64,000 nt of DNA, from positions 1-64,000 of the forward strand of contig JAITMD010000006.1 in the NCBI GenBank assembly GCA_031277535.1, written 5' to 3'. The DNA comes from Flavobacteriaceae bacterium. GTDB lineage: Bacteria > Bacteroidota > Bacteroidia > Flavobacteriales > Flavobacteriaceae. Shown here piece by piece: positions 24,767 to 35,200 of the stretch. A program made the position numbers and the translations under genes. Position 1 is the first letter of the stretch, and every line of letters starts with the position of its first letter. The notes beneath the pieces are model-generated. The model saw nothing but the letters and a program-made list of their open reading frames with translations, made no database searches and had not been told where the DNA came from.

Positions 24767-26041
24767 ATGAGAATTCTTTTTTCTACATTTGTAGCGTTAT
24801 TTGTATATTCACTATCTTATGGACAAGGTGGTTCAGCGCGTGTTGCTTTTATAGACATGGAGTACATTTTAAAATATACTCCAGAATACACAGAAGCATC
24901 CGCCCAATTGAGTACTCGTGCAGATGAATGGAAAAAAGAAGTTGAGACGAAGAAAGCGCAAATAAAAAAGCTAAAAGATAATTTGGCTGCTGAGCGAATT
25001 CTATTAACTCGTGATTTGATTGAGGATAAAGAAGAAGAAATAGCTAACTTAGAAAACGATCTATACCAATATCAACAAACAAAGTTTGGAACGGAAGGAG
25101 ATTATATGTCTCAAAAAGTGATGTTGGCTAAACCTATTCAAGATGAAGTGTTTTCGGTAATACAAGATATTGCAGAAGCTCGTAAATTTGATTATGTTTT
25201 AGATAAAAATAGTGAATCTACTATGTTAATTGGTGCAAGCCGATACGATATTAGCGATTTAGTTATACGTAGAATGGCAAGTGCTAAGCGCAAACAAAAT
25301 ATGACTCCTAAGCAGGTTGCTGCTGTAGAGCAAAAAGAAAGAGAAGATGACGCTATCGCTTTACGTCAAAGTCGTCGTGATGAACAGAAGAAAAGAAAAG
25401 AAGAAGCTGAAAGACAATTAAAAGCTGAAGGTAAAGCTCAAAAACAACAGTCTTCTTCAGGTAACACAGACACTTCTTCTAACCAATCGATGCTTGATGC
25501 TGCTAAACGTGCTCAAGAAGAACAGATTCGTGAGGCAGAAGAAAAAAGAAAGCAAGCAGAATTAGATCGAAAACAAAAGATAGAAACTCAAAAACAAATT
25601 CTTCTGCAACAACAGAAAGATAATGAAGAGAAAAAGCGCTTGAATGAAGAAAATAAGAAAAAACTTCAACAAGAAAAACAGAATGAACTTTTAGATCAAC
25701 AAAAAAAGATTCAAAAAGAACAAGAAGAGAGAGAGCGTAAAATAAACGAAGAGAAAGAAAGAAAAAGACAAGAAGCTTTAAACCAACAAAACAATGGAAA
25801 AAATGAGGCTTTTGAAAAACTCTTAGAACAAAAACGCAAAGAAGATGAGCAACGCCGATCGGAAGCAGAACGCAAACAACAAGAAGCTGCACAAAGAAAA
25901 CAACAGCAAATTGAGGCTGCGATAAAAGAACAAGAAGAGCGTAGAAAGAAAAACGAGCGTGAACAAGAAGAACGCAAACAGCGCATAATTGAACAACGTA
26001 AAGAGTTGGAAAGACAAGCGCAAGAGAGAACAAATAAATAG
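24767..26041 (+). CDS. OmpH/Skp-family protein with a long charged helical tail
   Basis: This periplasmic protein has 424 residues and a signal peptide ending near SYGQG (about 20). Residues about 22-185 form a Skp-like domain (VAFIDMEYILKYTPEY, a helical hairpin, then FDYVLDKNSESTMLIG). The remaining 240 residues are almost only Glu, Lys, Gln and Arg (with few other residues), probably a long single helix or coiled coil. Typical Skp is about 160-170 residues, so the tail more than doubles it. It lies between bamA and a normal-length skp paralogue. The chaperone role is inferred for the N-terminal domain only. Confidence 0.85.
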   Translation: MRILFSTFVALFVYSLSYGQGGSARVAFIDMEYILKYTPEYTEASAQLSTRADEWKKEVETKKAQIKKLKDNLAAERILLTRDLIEDKEEEIANLENDLYQYQQTKFGTEGDYMSQKVMLAKPIQDEVFSVIQDIAEARKFDYVLDKNSESTMLIGASRYDISDLVIRRMASAKRKQNMTPKQVAAVEQKEREDDAIALRQSRRDEQKKRKEEAERQLKAEGKAQKQQSSSGNTDTSSNQSMLDAAKRAQEEQIREAEEKRKQAELDRKQKIETQKQILLQQQKDNEEKKRLNEENKKKLQQEKQNELLDQQKKIQKEQEERERKINEEKERKRQEALNQQNNGKNEAFEKLLEQKRKEDEQRRSEAERKQQEAAQRKQQQIEAAIKEQEERRKKNEREQEERKQRIIEQRKELERQAQERTNK

Positions 26042-26073
26042 TAAACTAAGAATAAAATCAAAAATCAGGAAAA

Positions 26074-26592
26074 ATGAAAAAAATGAAATCCTTATTAATT
26101 GCTGCAGCCTTATTTTTCGGAATCAGTACAACAACTGTAATGGCTCAATCTAAAGTAGCTCATATCGATGTTCAACAATTGATGACTGAGTTACCAGCAA
26201 TGAAATCTGCTGAAGCAGAATTGAAAAAAATTGGTGAGGGGTACGAAAAGGAGTTCAGCGGAATGATGACTGAGTACCAAAACAAAATTAAAAAGTACCA
26301 AGACGAAGCTGCTAAAGCTGGAGATGCTGAAAATGAAAAAAGAGCTAAAGAAGTAGATGAGTTACAACAAAGAATTCAAAAATTCCAAACTACTGCTCAA
26401 CAAGATTTACAAAAGAAACAATTAGACTTAACTCAACCTATTTTTGAAAAAGCAAGAACTGCAATTCAAAAAGTTGCTAAAGCTAAAGGTTTTGAATATG
26501 TATTAGATTCTTCTATGGGTTCTGGAGTTCTTTTAGCTGATGGAACAAACTTATTAGCTGATGTTAAAAAAGAATTAGGAGTTACTAAATAG
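26074..26592 (+). CDS. skp: OmpH/Skp-family periplasmic chaperone
   Basis: This protein has 172 residues and a signal peptide ending in VMAQS (about 25). The domain order is the usual one for Skp: a short strand (KVAHIDVQQLMTELP), two long helices forming a tentacle (about 45-120) and a final strand segment (FEYVLDSSMGSGVLLADG). Skp trimers hold unfolded outer-membrane proteins between SecYEG and BamA. It is the last gene of the porG-uppS-bamA operon, and a strong terminator follows. Confidence 0.92.
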   Translation: MKKMKSLLIAAALFFGISTTTVMAQSKVAHIDVQQLMTELPAMKSAEAELKKIGEGYEKEFSGMMTEYQNKIKKYQDEAAKAGDAENEKRAKEVDELQQRIQKFQTTAQQDLQKKQLDLTQPIFEKARTAIQKVAKAKGFEYVLDSSMGSGVLLADGTNLLADVKKELGVTK

Positions 26593-26610
26593 TCTATCCT
26601 ATTAAACCAT

Positions 26611-26652
26611 AAAAAAACCACTCTATCTTTTAGATTAGAGTGGTTTTTTTAT
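26611..26652 (+). terminator. Terminator of the porG-uppS-bamA-skp operon
   Basis: A long stem (26611-26625 with 26636-26650) of A-run, CCACTCTA and its mirror, plus a T-run, follows the second skp gene. Confidence 0.92.
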
Positions 26653-26725
26653 TTTACGCTTAGCAACTATAGTTATATAAATATCCTATTAGAACAATCT
26701 TAACAAGAGATTTATTACATAAGTT

Positions 26726-26756
26726 TTTGTGTTTATTTGAATAGCCATTATCTTTG
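26726..26756 (+). promoter_or_regulatory. murI promoter predicting a leaderless mRNA
   Basis: TTTG (26726-26729), a 19-nt spacer and TATCTTTG (26749-26756) match both Bacteroidetes promoter boxes. The predicted start is within a few bases of the murI ATG (26761), so the mRNA would have almost no leader. Confidence 0.65.
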
Positions 26757-26760
26757 ATAT

Positions 26761-27540
26761 ATGAAAAATAATAATCCAATAGGTCTTTTTGATTCCGGAA
26801 TCGGAGGCACAACAATCTGTACAGAAGTAATCAAGTTACTTCCTCATGAAAACACTATGTTTTTAGCAGATCAAAAATATGCTCCTTATGGTATTAAGAC
26901 ACAACAAGAGATTATAGATTTATCCATAAAAAATGTCTCATACCTTGTAGAAAACAATTGTAAGCTTGTTATTGTTGCTTGTAATACAGCTACAACTAAT
27001 GCAATAGAAGCGCTTCGTTCAACTTTTGAAATTCCGATTATTGGAATAGAGCCAGCTATAAAACCAGCTGCCTTACAAACAAAGACATCCAAAATAGGTG
27101 TTTTAGCTACAAAAGGGACTATCACAAGCGATTTTTTCTCTTCCAAAATAAAACTATACCCTGAAGTGGAAATAATAGAGCAAATAGGCTATAATTTAGT
27201 CAACCTAATTGAGACAGGTCAACTACACTCACAAGAGATTAAAGATTTGCTGAAAGAATACTTAACTCCTATGGTAGAAAAAGGCATTGATACGCTTGTT
27301 TTAGGCTGTACGCACTATCCTTACTTAACGCCAATGATTCAAGAGATAATTCCTAACACTATTCGAATTATCGATTCTGGAGAAGCTGTTGCAAAACAAA
27401 CTAAAAAGTTACTAATAGAGCACAGTATACTCAATCAACAAACTGAAGAAGGAATTCATACCTATTATACGAATATTAATCCAACAATTCTACAATCATT
27501 TACTCCTTTGGGAAGCATAGTAGAACAATGTGATTTCTAA
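26761..27540 (+). CDS. murI: Glutamate racemase
   Basis: MurI converts L- to D-glutamate for the second residue of the peptidoglycan stem. It has 259 residues. The active-site Asp is in FDSGIGG (Asp11-Ser12), the first catalytic Cys is Cys74 in ACNTATT, and the second is in LGCTHYPYLTP near residue 184. It is a monocistronic unit with its own promoter (no 5' leader predicted) and a strong terminator. Confidence 0.97.
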   Translation: MKNNNPIGLFDSGIGGTTICTEVIKLLPHENTMFLADQKYAPYGIKTQQEIIDLSIKNVSYLVENNCKLVIVACNTATTNAIEALRSTFEIPIIGIEPAIKPAALQTKTSKIGVLATKGTITSDFFSSKIKLYPEVEIIEQIGYNLVNLIETGQLHSQEIKDLLKEYLTPMVEKGIDTLVLGCTHYPYLTPMIQEIIPNTIRIIDSGEAVAKQTKKLLIEHSILNQQTEEGIHTYYTNINPTILQSFTPLGSIVEQCDF

Positions 27541-27553
27541 TTTTCAACATAAC

Positions 27554-27590
27554 ACAAAAGGCTTTTACTGAATTAGTAAAAGCCTTTTGT
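27554..27590 (+). terminator. Terminator of murI
   Basis: A perfect 16-bp stem (27554-27569 with 27575-27590) with a 5-nt loop follows the murI stop by 13 bp. The T-run is inside the 3' arm (TTTT) and little follows, so termination is likely but not perfect. Confidence 0.78.
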
Positions 27591-27632
27591 GATAAAAATA
27601 TGTACTCAATCAATACTCTCTAAATATTATGA

Positions 27633-27686
27633 TTTAAAAACAGAATAGCTTAGTAAATCAGTTTTCATTCATTGACTAAGCTATTC
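27633..27686 (-). terminator. Terminator of the gamma-carbonic anhydrase gene
   Basis: A perfect 12-bp stem (27643-27654 with 27675-27686) is followed on the minus strand by TGTTTTTAAA. It lies downstream of the gamma-carbonic anhydrase stop at 27707. Confidence 0.8.
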
Positions 27687-27706
27687 CCAAAATATGCTTA
27701 ATCTCA

Positions 27707-28216
27707 TTATTTATACCAACTTGAGTACATCACATAATTATTTGCGATACGTTCAATTTCTCCACTAAAAGCAGAAGCATCTAAGTCTTTTACTTTCTTT
27801 GCTGGAATACCTGCATAAATAGCGTTACTTTCTAAAACTGAGTTCTGAGTAACAATCGCTCCTGCAGCAATGATTGTATTACTATGCACAACACAATTAT
27901 CCATAACAATAGCCCCCATACCCACTAATACATTATCGTGTATCACACATCCATGAACCATAGCATTGTGTCCAATAGAAACGTTATTACCTATTACAGT
28001 AGGATGTTTTAAATAAGTACAATGAACAATTGCTCCATCTTGGATATTTACTTTGTTACCAATGGTAATTGAATTTACATCTCCGCGTATTACAGCATTA
28101 AACCATATACTACACTCGTTACCAAAAGTAACATCTCCTACGATTGTCGCGTTTTCAGCAATATAACAATCTTCTGGAATTTGAGGTGCTTTCCCTCGAA
28201 GCTCTTTTATAATCAT
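27707..28216 (-). CDS. Gamma-carbonic anhydrase-family protein (left-handed beta helix)
   Basis: This trimeric hexapeptide-repeat protein has 169 residues. The start MIIKELRGKAPQIPEDCYIAENA and the repeats WFNAVIRGD, IQDGAIVHC and IGHNAMVHGCVI are typical of the gamma-carbonic anhydrase/PaaY/YrdA group. The metal-ligand histidines are in the VHC, GHNAM and VHGC segments. Members range from true carbonic anhydrases to proteins of unknown role, so activity is not assured. It ends the run of SprF and giant protein genes but has a terminator (28225-28257) between, so it is probably a separate unit. Confidence 0.9.
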   Translation of the reverse strand: MIIKELRGKAPQIPEDCYIAENATIVGDVTFGNECSIWFNAVIRGDVNSITIGNKVNIQDGAIVHCTYLKHPTVIGNNVSIGHNAMVHGCVIHDNVLVGMGAIVMDNCVVHSNTIIAAGAIVTQNSVLESNAIYAGIPAKKVKDLDASAFSGEIERIANNYVMYSSWYK

Positions 28217-28224
28217 AACTCTAT

Positions 28225-28257
28225 CAATAAAAAAATCCCGATAAATATCGGGATTTT
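28225..28257 (-). terminator. Terminator of the PorP/SprF-giant protein operon
   Basis: A perfect 12-bp stem (28232-28243 with 28246-28257; 2-nt loop) is followed on the minus strand by a T-run. It lies 4 bp after the stop of the PorP/SprF gene at 28261. Confidence 0.88.
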
Positions 28258-28260
28258 AAA

Positions 28261-29265
28261 TTAATCTTTTACTGTTGGACAGTTACAATCAAGAGTAGAA
28301 CGTTTCGCAAATAAATTGAAACCTACTGTTACTTGATGATATCCTGCCTTATCAAATGTTTTATCTCCTAACACATGAGAATAAACATATCCGAAATTGA
28401 AGCTTTTATAATTAACTCCTAAAAAAGGACTAATGTACTGCATGTATTGTGTTTTATTTGAACCACCATCTACATAGCTTGTACCATCAAAACTTCTTCT
28501 ATAAGATGCTCCTCCATAAAGTCTACCAAAACTCATCGTTTTATAAACTTTCATGTTCACATCTACTGTTTTCTCTTGTGTCTTTTCTGTGTATTGTAAC
28601 AACAATGACGGTTCATATATCCAACCATCGTTATATCTATTATCTCCAAATGCATATCCCGCTCCTAAAAGATACTTACGCAAATTATTACTTTCTGCAT
28701 CTGAATACATCTTTTGTTGACTTGTAATAGCATTCTTCACAGTAAACATTGAGAAGAAATTATTAATATGGTAAGCTGCTCCAAAATCAACAGAGAAGTA
28801 ACTATCCTTTATCTCTAATCCTCCACTAATGTTTGGATCAAAACCACCAAACTTTGTTTCATCTAAAGTAGTACGTGCAAAACCTGCACTCATACCAAAA
28901 GATAACTGATTCAACTCATAGCGCGATTCAGCAAAAGTAATATGGTGAGCATACGTTAACTTCGCTCCCATTTGTGAATGATATCCATTCTTGTCATTGA
29001 AAGCGATTAACCCAATACCCGATTGTTCTCCAATTCGGGTATTAGCTGTTAATGTTTGTAATTGCGGTGCATCTTCAACACCTCCCCATTGCTGTCTGAA
29101 AGTACCTCTCAATTGAGTATGGTTTTTCACACCAGCCATAGCTGGATGTAGAAGATAATAGTTATCATTCAAATATTCTGAATAAACTGATAGTCCTTCT
29201 TGAGCGAACCCTACTTGTCCTATCAATAACGACAATACTATATAACGTTTCTTAAAAATCTTCAT
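28261..29265 (-). CDS. PorP/SprF-family T9SS outer-membrane protein
   Basis: This outer-membrane barrel of 334 residues has a signal peptide ending in GFAQEGL (about 22). The start of the mature protein, SVYSEYLNDNYYLLHPAMAGVKNHTQLRGTFRQQW, is diagnostic of the PorP/SprF family. SprF is required for secretion and attachment of the adhesin SprB in gliding Flavobacterium. The gene begins 7 bp after the stop of a 2051-residue protein with a type-B sorting domain, the usual pairing. It is probably the dedicated outer-membrane partner of that cargo. Confidence 0.92.
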   Translation of the reverse strand: MKIFKKRYIVLSLLIGQVGFAQEGLSVYSEYLNDNYYLLHPAMAGVKNHTQLRGTFRQQWGGVEDAPQLQTLTANTRIGEQSGIGLIAFNDKNGYHSQMGAKLTYAHHITFAESRYELNQLSFGMSAGFARTTLDETKFGGFDPNISGGLEIKDSYFSVDFGAAYHINNFFSMFTVKNAITSQQKMYSDAESNNLRKYLLGAGYAFGDNRYNDGWIYEPSLLLQYTEKTQEKTVDVNMKVYKTMSFGRLYGGASYRRSFDGTSYVDGGSNKTQYMQYISPFLGVNYKSFNFGYVYSHVLGDKTFDKAGYHQVTVGFNLFAKRSTLDCNCPTVKD

Positions 29266-29272
29266 AATCTAA

Positions 29273-32200
29273 CTATCTTTTTAATGAGAAGTGTCCTTTG
29301 TGACTTACTTTACGAGAAGGTGTTCCTTCTACTTTATACTCTACAGTAAACCAATAATCAGTTGAAGGCATTGGTTTTCCGTTAAATGTTCCATCCCATC
29401 CTTCTCCCATCGGACTTATCTGTTTAATTAATTTTCCGTAACGATCAAAGATATAAATCACAGCTTCTGGATGACCTTTTAATGCTGGAATATTCCAAGT
29501 ATCGTTGAAACCATCTCCGTTAGGAGTGAAGTACTTCATATATCCTAAAACAAAGAACTCTTTGTACTGAGGACAAGCTTTAGCAACTTTAGAAGTTCCA
29601 CGCACCCAAACTTTATGTGTACCATTTGATACGTTATAGAATGTACGTCCTGATTGGAAAATACCATCATTAAGTGCAAACTCATACGTTGTAATAAGAG
29701 TACCTGAATTATCATATACATCTTTTGGCTCTTCAATAACAATATCAACAGCTCCATCATTCTCTTCAAAAGAACCAACTAAACCTGTCGAATCTTGTCC
29801 TTTGATCTTAATACTATTTGGAACAATTTTCGTAACTTTTATTGAATTACTTGATAAACTATAACAGTCTGCATTAACTCTACCTTTCTTAGCAATTGTA
29901 ACCATATAAGTTCCAGCTTCGCTAACTACTAAATAAGGTAAGTTTGGCGCTCCTGTAATTGATGTACCTCCATTAAACCATTTAAAGTCATAATCAGTAC
30001 TTGATAAACCTGTTTCTAATGTAACAGTTCCATAAGTATTTGTAGCTTGATCAAAACAAATAATTGCTTCTGTTGTACTTCCATTAGCAACAATTGAAGC
30101 CTTGTCTGCTCTATCTTCAATAGTTATAGTGAACTCAGTTCTTCCATAGCAATACTCTGTACCTGCTCCTCCAACAATTGCAATAATTTTTTGTGAATCC
30201 TTAATTGTATTTTTAAATGACTTAGGATTCGCTATTGGTTTTTTAGGATTCGCATTAAAATCTGCTTCTGAAGCAAAATAAACAACTGCTGGATTATTAG
30301 CTGCTCCATCAACAAATTGATTACCTAAAATAATCTTATCATAAATTGTTAAATCAAATGTAGCAAAACCATTATCTCCACACATTGGTTTAATACCTGT
30401 AACAGGGTAAGCAACATATAGTTTTTCAATAGCTAATACAACAGGAGCTGTAGCTACACATGTTGTTTTCTTACTTGCAATACGTACAAAAATTATTTGT
30501 TTTGCATCAGCCACATTAACGTAATGATCAGGTAAAGGATCTTGATTTAAGTCTGCATCATTCTGTGTCAAGTGGAATGATACTCTATAATCTTCTGTTG
30601 GACGACCATCTAACAATTCTATTCCGTATGCTTTTAAATTAAACTCATACTTAAGTGGTGTTGGAGTCACAGTTGAACAATGTTTTAAGACCAAATCTTT
30701 TCCTAAAACTGGTAAATTTACAACTACTAACTCTATTTTAACAACCACAAAACAATGAACATCACTTGACGCATTAATATTTTCAACTCTTGCGTAAACA
30801 AAACCGTTACCAGAAGAATACTCAGTAAGAGCTTTATCTTTTAATTCGTTTTGTTTATTATTAGCATCTAATAAAGTTGCATAATATTCTATTCTTATTG
30901 TTTTGTCTCCTTTTAAAATATCAAATGTTGCATCTGTTAAATTAAATTGAGCCTTTCCCTTTCCTAAATCACAAGCGTACAAAGGAGATGGTTTTAAATT
31001 AGGCATAGGCGCAGGATCAACAACAAGTGTTTGAACAACTATAGTTGGACATCCACTTTCTCCTTTTACTACAATCCAAATACTTTGTGTTGCTGTCTTA
31101 TTAATATACGTTTTAAGCAAATTATCTGGAATTGCATTAATACCGTCTTTAGCATCACTTTCAGTTTCATAATATTTAAAATCAATATTATAATCTATTA
31201 TAGTACCTAAAATAACACTTCTATTTGCAGTTAAATCAAACTGAGCTTTGTTTTGCCCTAAATTCAATGTTAAATCAGTACATTTTATCATACGTGGAAC
31301 AGTAGTTAAAATTTTTAGTCCTATAATAACTTCTACATCGAAAGAACCAATAATATAACATCCTGTAGTTTGATCTATCAACCTATAATAAATATTTTCT
31401 TTTACATTTTCATTATAATGATGAGTAGGATTTGCTATAATGTTCTTATTATTATCAGCATCTATTTTAGTTTTAAAATAAACAACTTTTCCTATATGTC
31501 CTTTAACAACACCATTTAATAACTGTTTTTCATGGATAGTTAAATCAATAACAGCCCTATAATCAAAAGGATCACCTAAATTATCACAAACTTTTTCCAC
31601 TGGTAAAGTACCTACTGCTTCAGGAGCCTTGTTTGCAATTAATTTAATTTCATAAATACCAACACATCCTGTTTTTTTACTTCTAATTCTAAGCCATACG
31701 GAAGGAGTCTGAGTTTTCACATTAGAATAAGCTTCAGGATTTCGAATTTTTAAAGTGGCATCACCTGTCAAAGCTTCTTGATAATCCTCATAAAACATAT
31801 ATTCAATATCTTGATCAATAAAACCTACTCTCACCCCTTCTTCTAAATTAAATATCCCTGTATTATTATTACTTGTTGTACAAGTTTTAACAACACCTCC
31901 TTTTGTTGAATCAAATGGTGGATATTCATTTACAAGTAAAGTTAAAGTACCAACTACAAAACATCCCGTTTCTTCATTTTCTCCCCTAAACCAAATCGTT
32001 TGAGCATAAGCTGTTTTATTTACATATGGTTTACTTAAATCAATAGCATTAGTACCTGTCTTTGCATCATTTTCTAATTCATAAAAAGTAACTTTTACAG
32101 ATATATCAGAGGTAATTTCTTTTATCTTCTCTGATAGATTAAATTCAGCAAAACCAGGTTTTGTTATATCACTACACAAAGTATACTTTAAACCAGACTG

Positions 32201-35200
32201 TACTTGTGGTAAAGGAGATACTTCTATTGTAATTTTCTCAACAGAGTAACAACCTCCCTTTTCAATAATATTATCTACTCTTATATAGACAACTTTTCCT
32301 CTTGACACAACATATTTTGTTGGATCTAAAATTTGTCCTAAATCACCTCCAGCATCAGCATTATCTTTATCTACATAATATCTTACATTAATACTTGTAG
32401 GGACTAATCCTATCAAAGCTTCACTTTCCTTACTTGTTAAATCAACTTCTTTTTGATCTGAACAAATTTTAATTGGTGAAGGTTGTGACAATTGTGGTTG
32501 ACTCGATACTACTAATTTTACAGGGACAATAAGAGGGCAATCACCTCCTCCATCAACTCTCATATATAAAACCTCAATATATGGAATCAAATTAATATAA
32601 GTTTTTGATGCTATAATCTCATTTGTTAAATTGTTTGCATCAGCAATAGAACGATAGAACGTATAATCAACTTGATTAGCATTCATATTTGTCTTACTTG
32701 AACCAATAGCATGTAAATCAAACATAGCCTTGCCATTTATTCCACATGAATAAAATGTATCTTCACCTCCTACAGTCACAGTGTCACTGAATGTCAATTC
32801 TAATTCTCCTGTAACAAAACAACCTGATATAGTTGATACCAATCTATAATATATCTTCTTCGCTGTACTTTTATACTTATTTTTATCAAGCACTCCAATA
32901 TTTAGACCAGAATCAGCTTCGGCTTTTGTTTCAAAATACAAAACATCATACCCACTTTTACTTTCTTTTATCTCATTATCTTTTGTTTTTAATACAAAAT
33001 TTCCTTGTGTAGCTAATGGATCTTTACAAACACTATAAGGTGTTACCAAACCTGGTTGTTTTGGTAATTTATTGATATAAAGACTAAAAGATGTTATCTC
33101 ATGTTTTTGGGTTAATGTATTATAAACCCTTACCCAGATTATTTCTTTATCTGTTCCTTTATAAGCATTTGTTCCTGTAATAGCATTTTGACCTAAATTT
33201 GCATCTTGAGAAGAATGATGGTAAGTAACGACAACTCCAGCAACTCCATAACCTGCTTTAGAATCATATTGAGATAGATCAAAGAAATAATCTGTAGCTC
33301 CTATAACTTCACACTGATGCATGTCCTCTAAATATGCAACTGGTACGTCACAGTCTTTCAAAGTAACCTTAAATGACTTTATCAATGAACAACCTGTGTT
33401 TTCAGGATCTTTAGGATCAATACTATTAGTATTAACCATTCTTACCCAAATTTCTTTTGTTGGGTTTGGTCCATGTGTGAACTCATATATATCACTTATG
33501 TATGCACCATTTGCTTCTGCATCAGCTTTTGTCTCAAAAAACTTGTACTTAATTGGAGTATAAGTTACTCCAACCATTGCAGTATTTAAATCAACAAAGG
33601 TTGAATTAGAACCACTTTTTTTACATACAGATAAATTTTTTGGTTCTCTTTCAATAATAATTGGATCATAATATTCAATATTAACAGGCCCCAATATACT
33701 TTCACAACCTGTAATATCTTTATAAGTCAACTTTGCCCAATATTTACCTTTTTTAGTAACAGTATAAGTTCCGTCACTTGCATCCTTAATAGGTTTTGAT
33801 CCCGGTTTATTTGGATCCTCGTCATACCAAGCAATTGTATAATATTTAGGATCAATATCTATCCCTATAGATTTTGTTTCACCCTCACATAATGCAGACC
33901 CCCCTTCAAGTGTCATATCTTCACCTAAACTTGGCTTTCCAATATCAAAACTTCCTGCATTAAAAAACACAGCTGAATTATGTTGTACATTTGTACAAAA
34001 ATCCATTACTGCTAACTTAATTCGGTATTTTTGCCCAGGAATAACTTTCACTTTTTCCGATTTCATAGGCAATGTCATACCTGCGAAATTTACAGTAGCT
34101 ATTGAGCCTGCACCTGTAGCTGCATTATATTTATCAAAAAACTGTGGGTTTACACTTTTACAAGTCACACCAGATTTAGTATTATCTCTAACTGTTGCAA
34201 TAGAAATAGCAGTTTTAGTTCCTGGAGTAACTCCTGGTACCAAAGCTACATTTTGCCCCACTCCATTAGGATCAATTAACCAAGCAGCAAAACTTGCTCC
34301 ATTATCACAATCATACATACAACCTCTAACATAACTATTTGAAGCAAATAAATACTCAAAACTTATAGAATCTTTAATAGGTCTGAATTCAAATTCTACC
34401 TGAGTTGAACGAAACTTAGGTGTAGGAGCACCTCCTCCGGAAGCAATAGCGTCTTTCAAATCTTTATCTCCAGTCCAACGCTCATCATTCTGACCTTTTC
34501 TATTCTCTTCATATGGCCCTGCTGCAAACTCCACCTCAGAAGTACACAAAACAATTCCTTTTTCAAACGGGAATTCTCCTCCCTGATTTTCGAAATAACC
34601 AAAATTATTATAACTCTGTGCCTTTATATCACCATTACCATTTTGATATCTAACTTTATCCACTAAAGAACATCCTCCTGTATTTTGTACAAAAATATTT
34701 TTTATCAAATTTTCATGAGATGTCTGAGTAGTACTTGGAATCACTTTTATAGGCTGAGGAGGCGTAGTTATACAAATATCAAATTGTTTATTTGAACTTC
34801 CACTAGTATAAAAACGAACATAATACTCCTCTCCTTTAACAAACCCTTTTATCTCTATAGTTTGAATTCCGCTAAAATTAAACTCACAGTTAAGAACAGA
34901 TTTAGGAGATCCAATAAAATTAGTTGCTGTACCACAAGCAAATTTTGCATTTGTAATAGGATCTACTGTTCTATAAACAACCATAAAAACCCTATCATTT
35001 CCAACAACATTAGAAGTTGAAAACTTATGACTACCTGCTGTGGCTTTAAACTTATACCAAACGTCATTCATGTTTCCAATATTAGTAGTTGGATCACAAT
35101 ACGTTGGTGGATTAGTATTAGTACCAGGTGAAATTGGTTTAGAAATCCCAGAAACTGTAGCCCCTGTCAAATTTACTTTTACTTTTTTCACAGGATCACA

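Noticed and set aside
25503..26061. Several long minus-strand frames opposite the Skp-like tail
   Set aside because: Lys/Glu/Gln-rich coiled-coil codons give Leu/Phe/Ser-rich frames on the other strand without stops. They are artefacts of composition.
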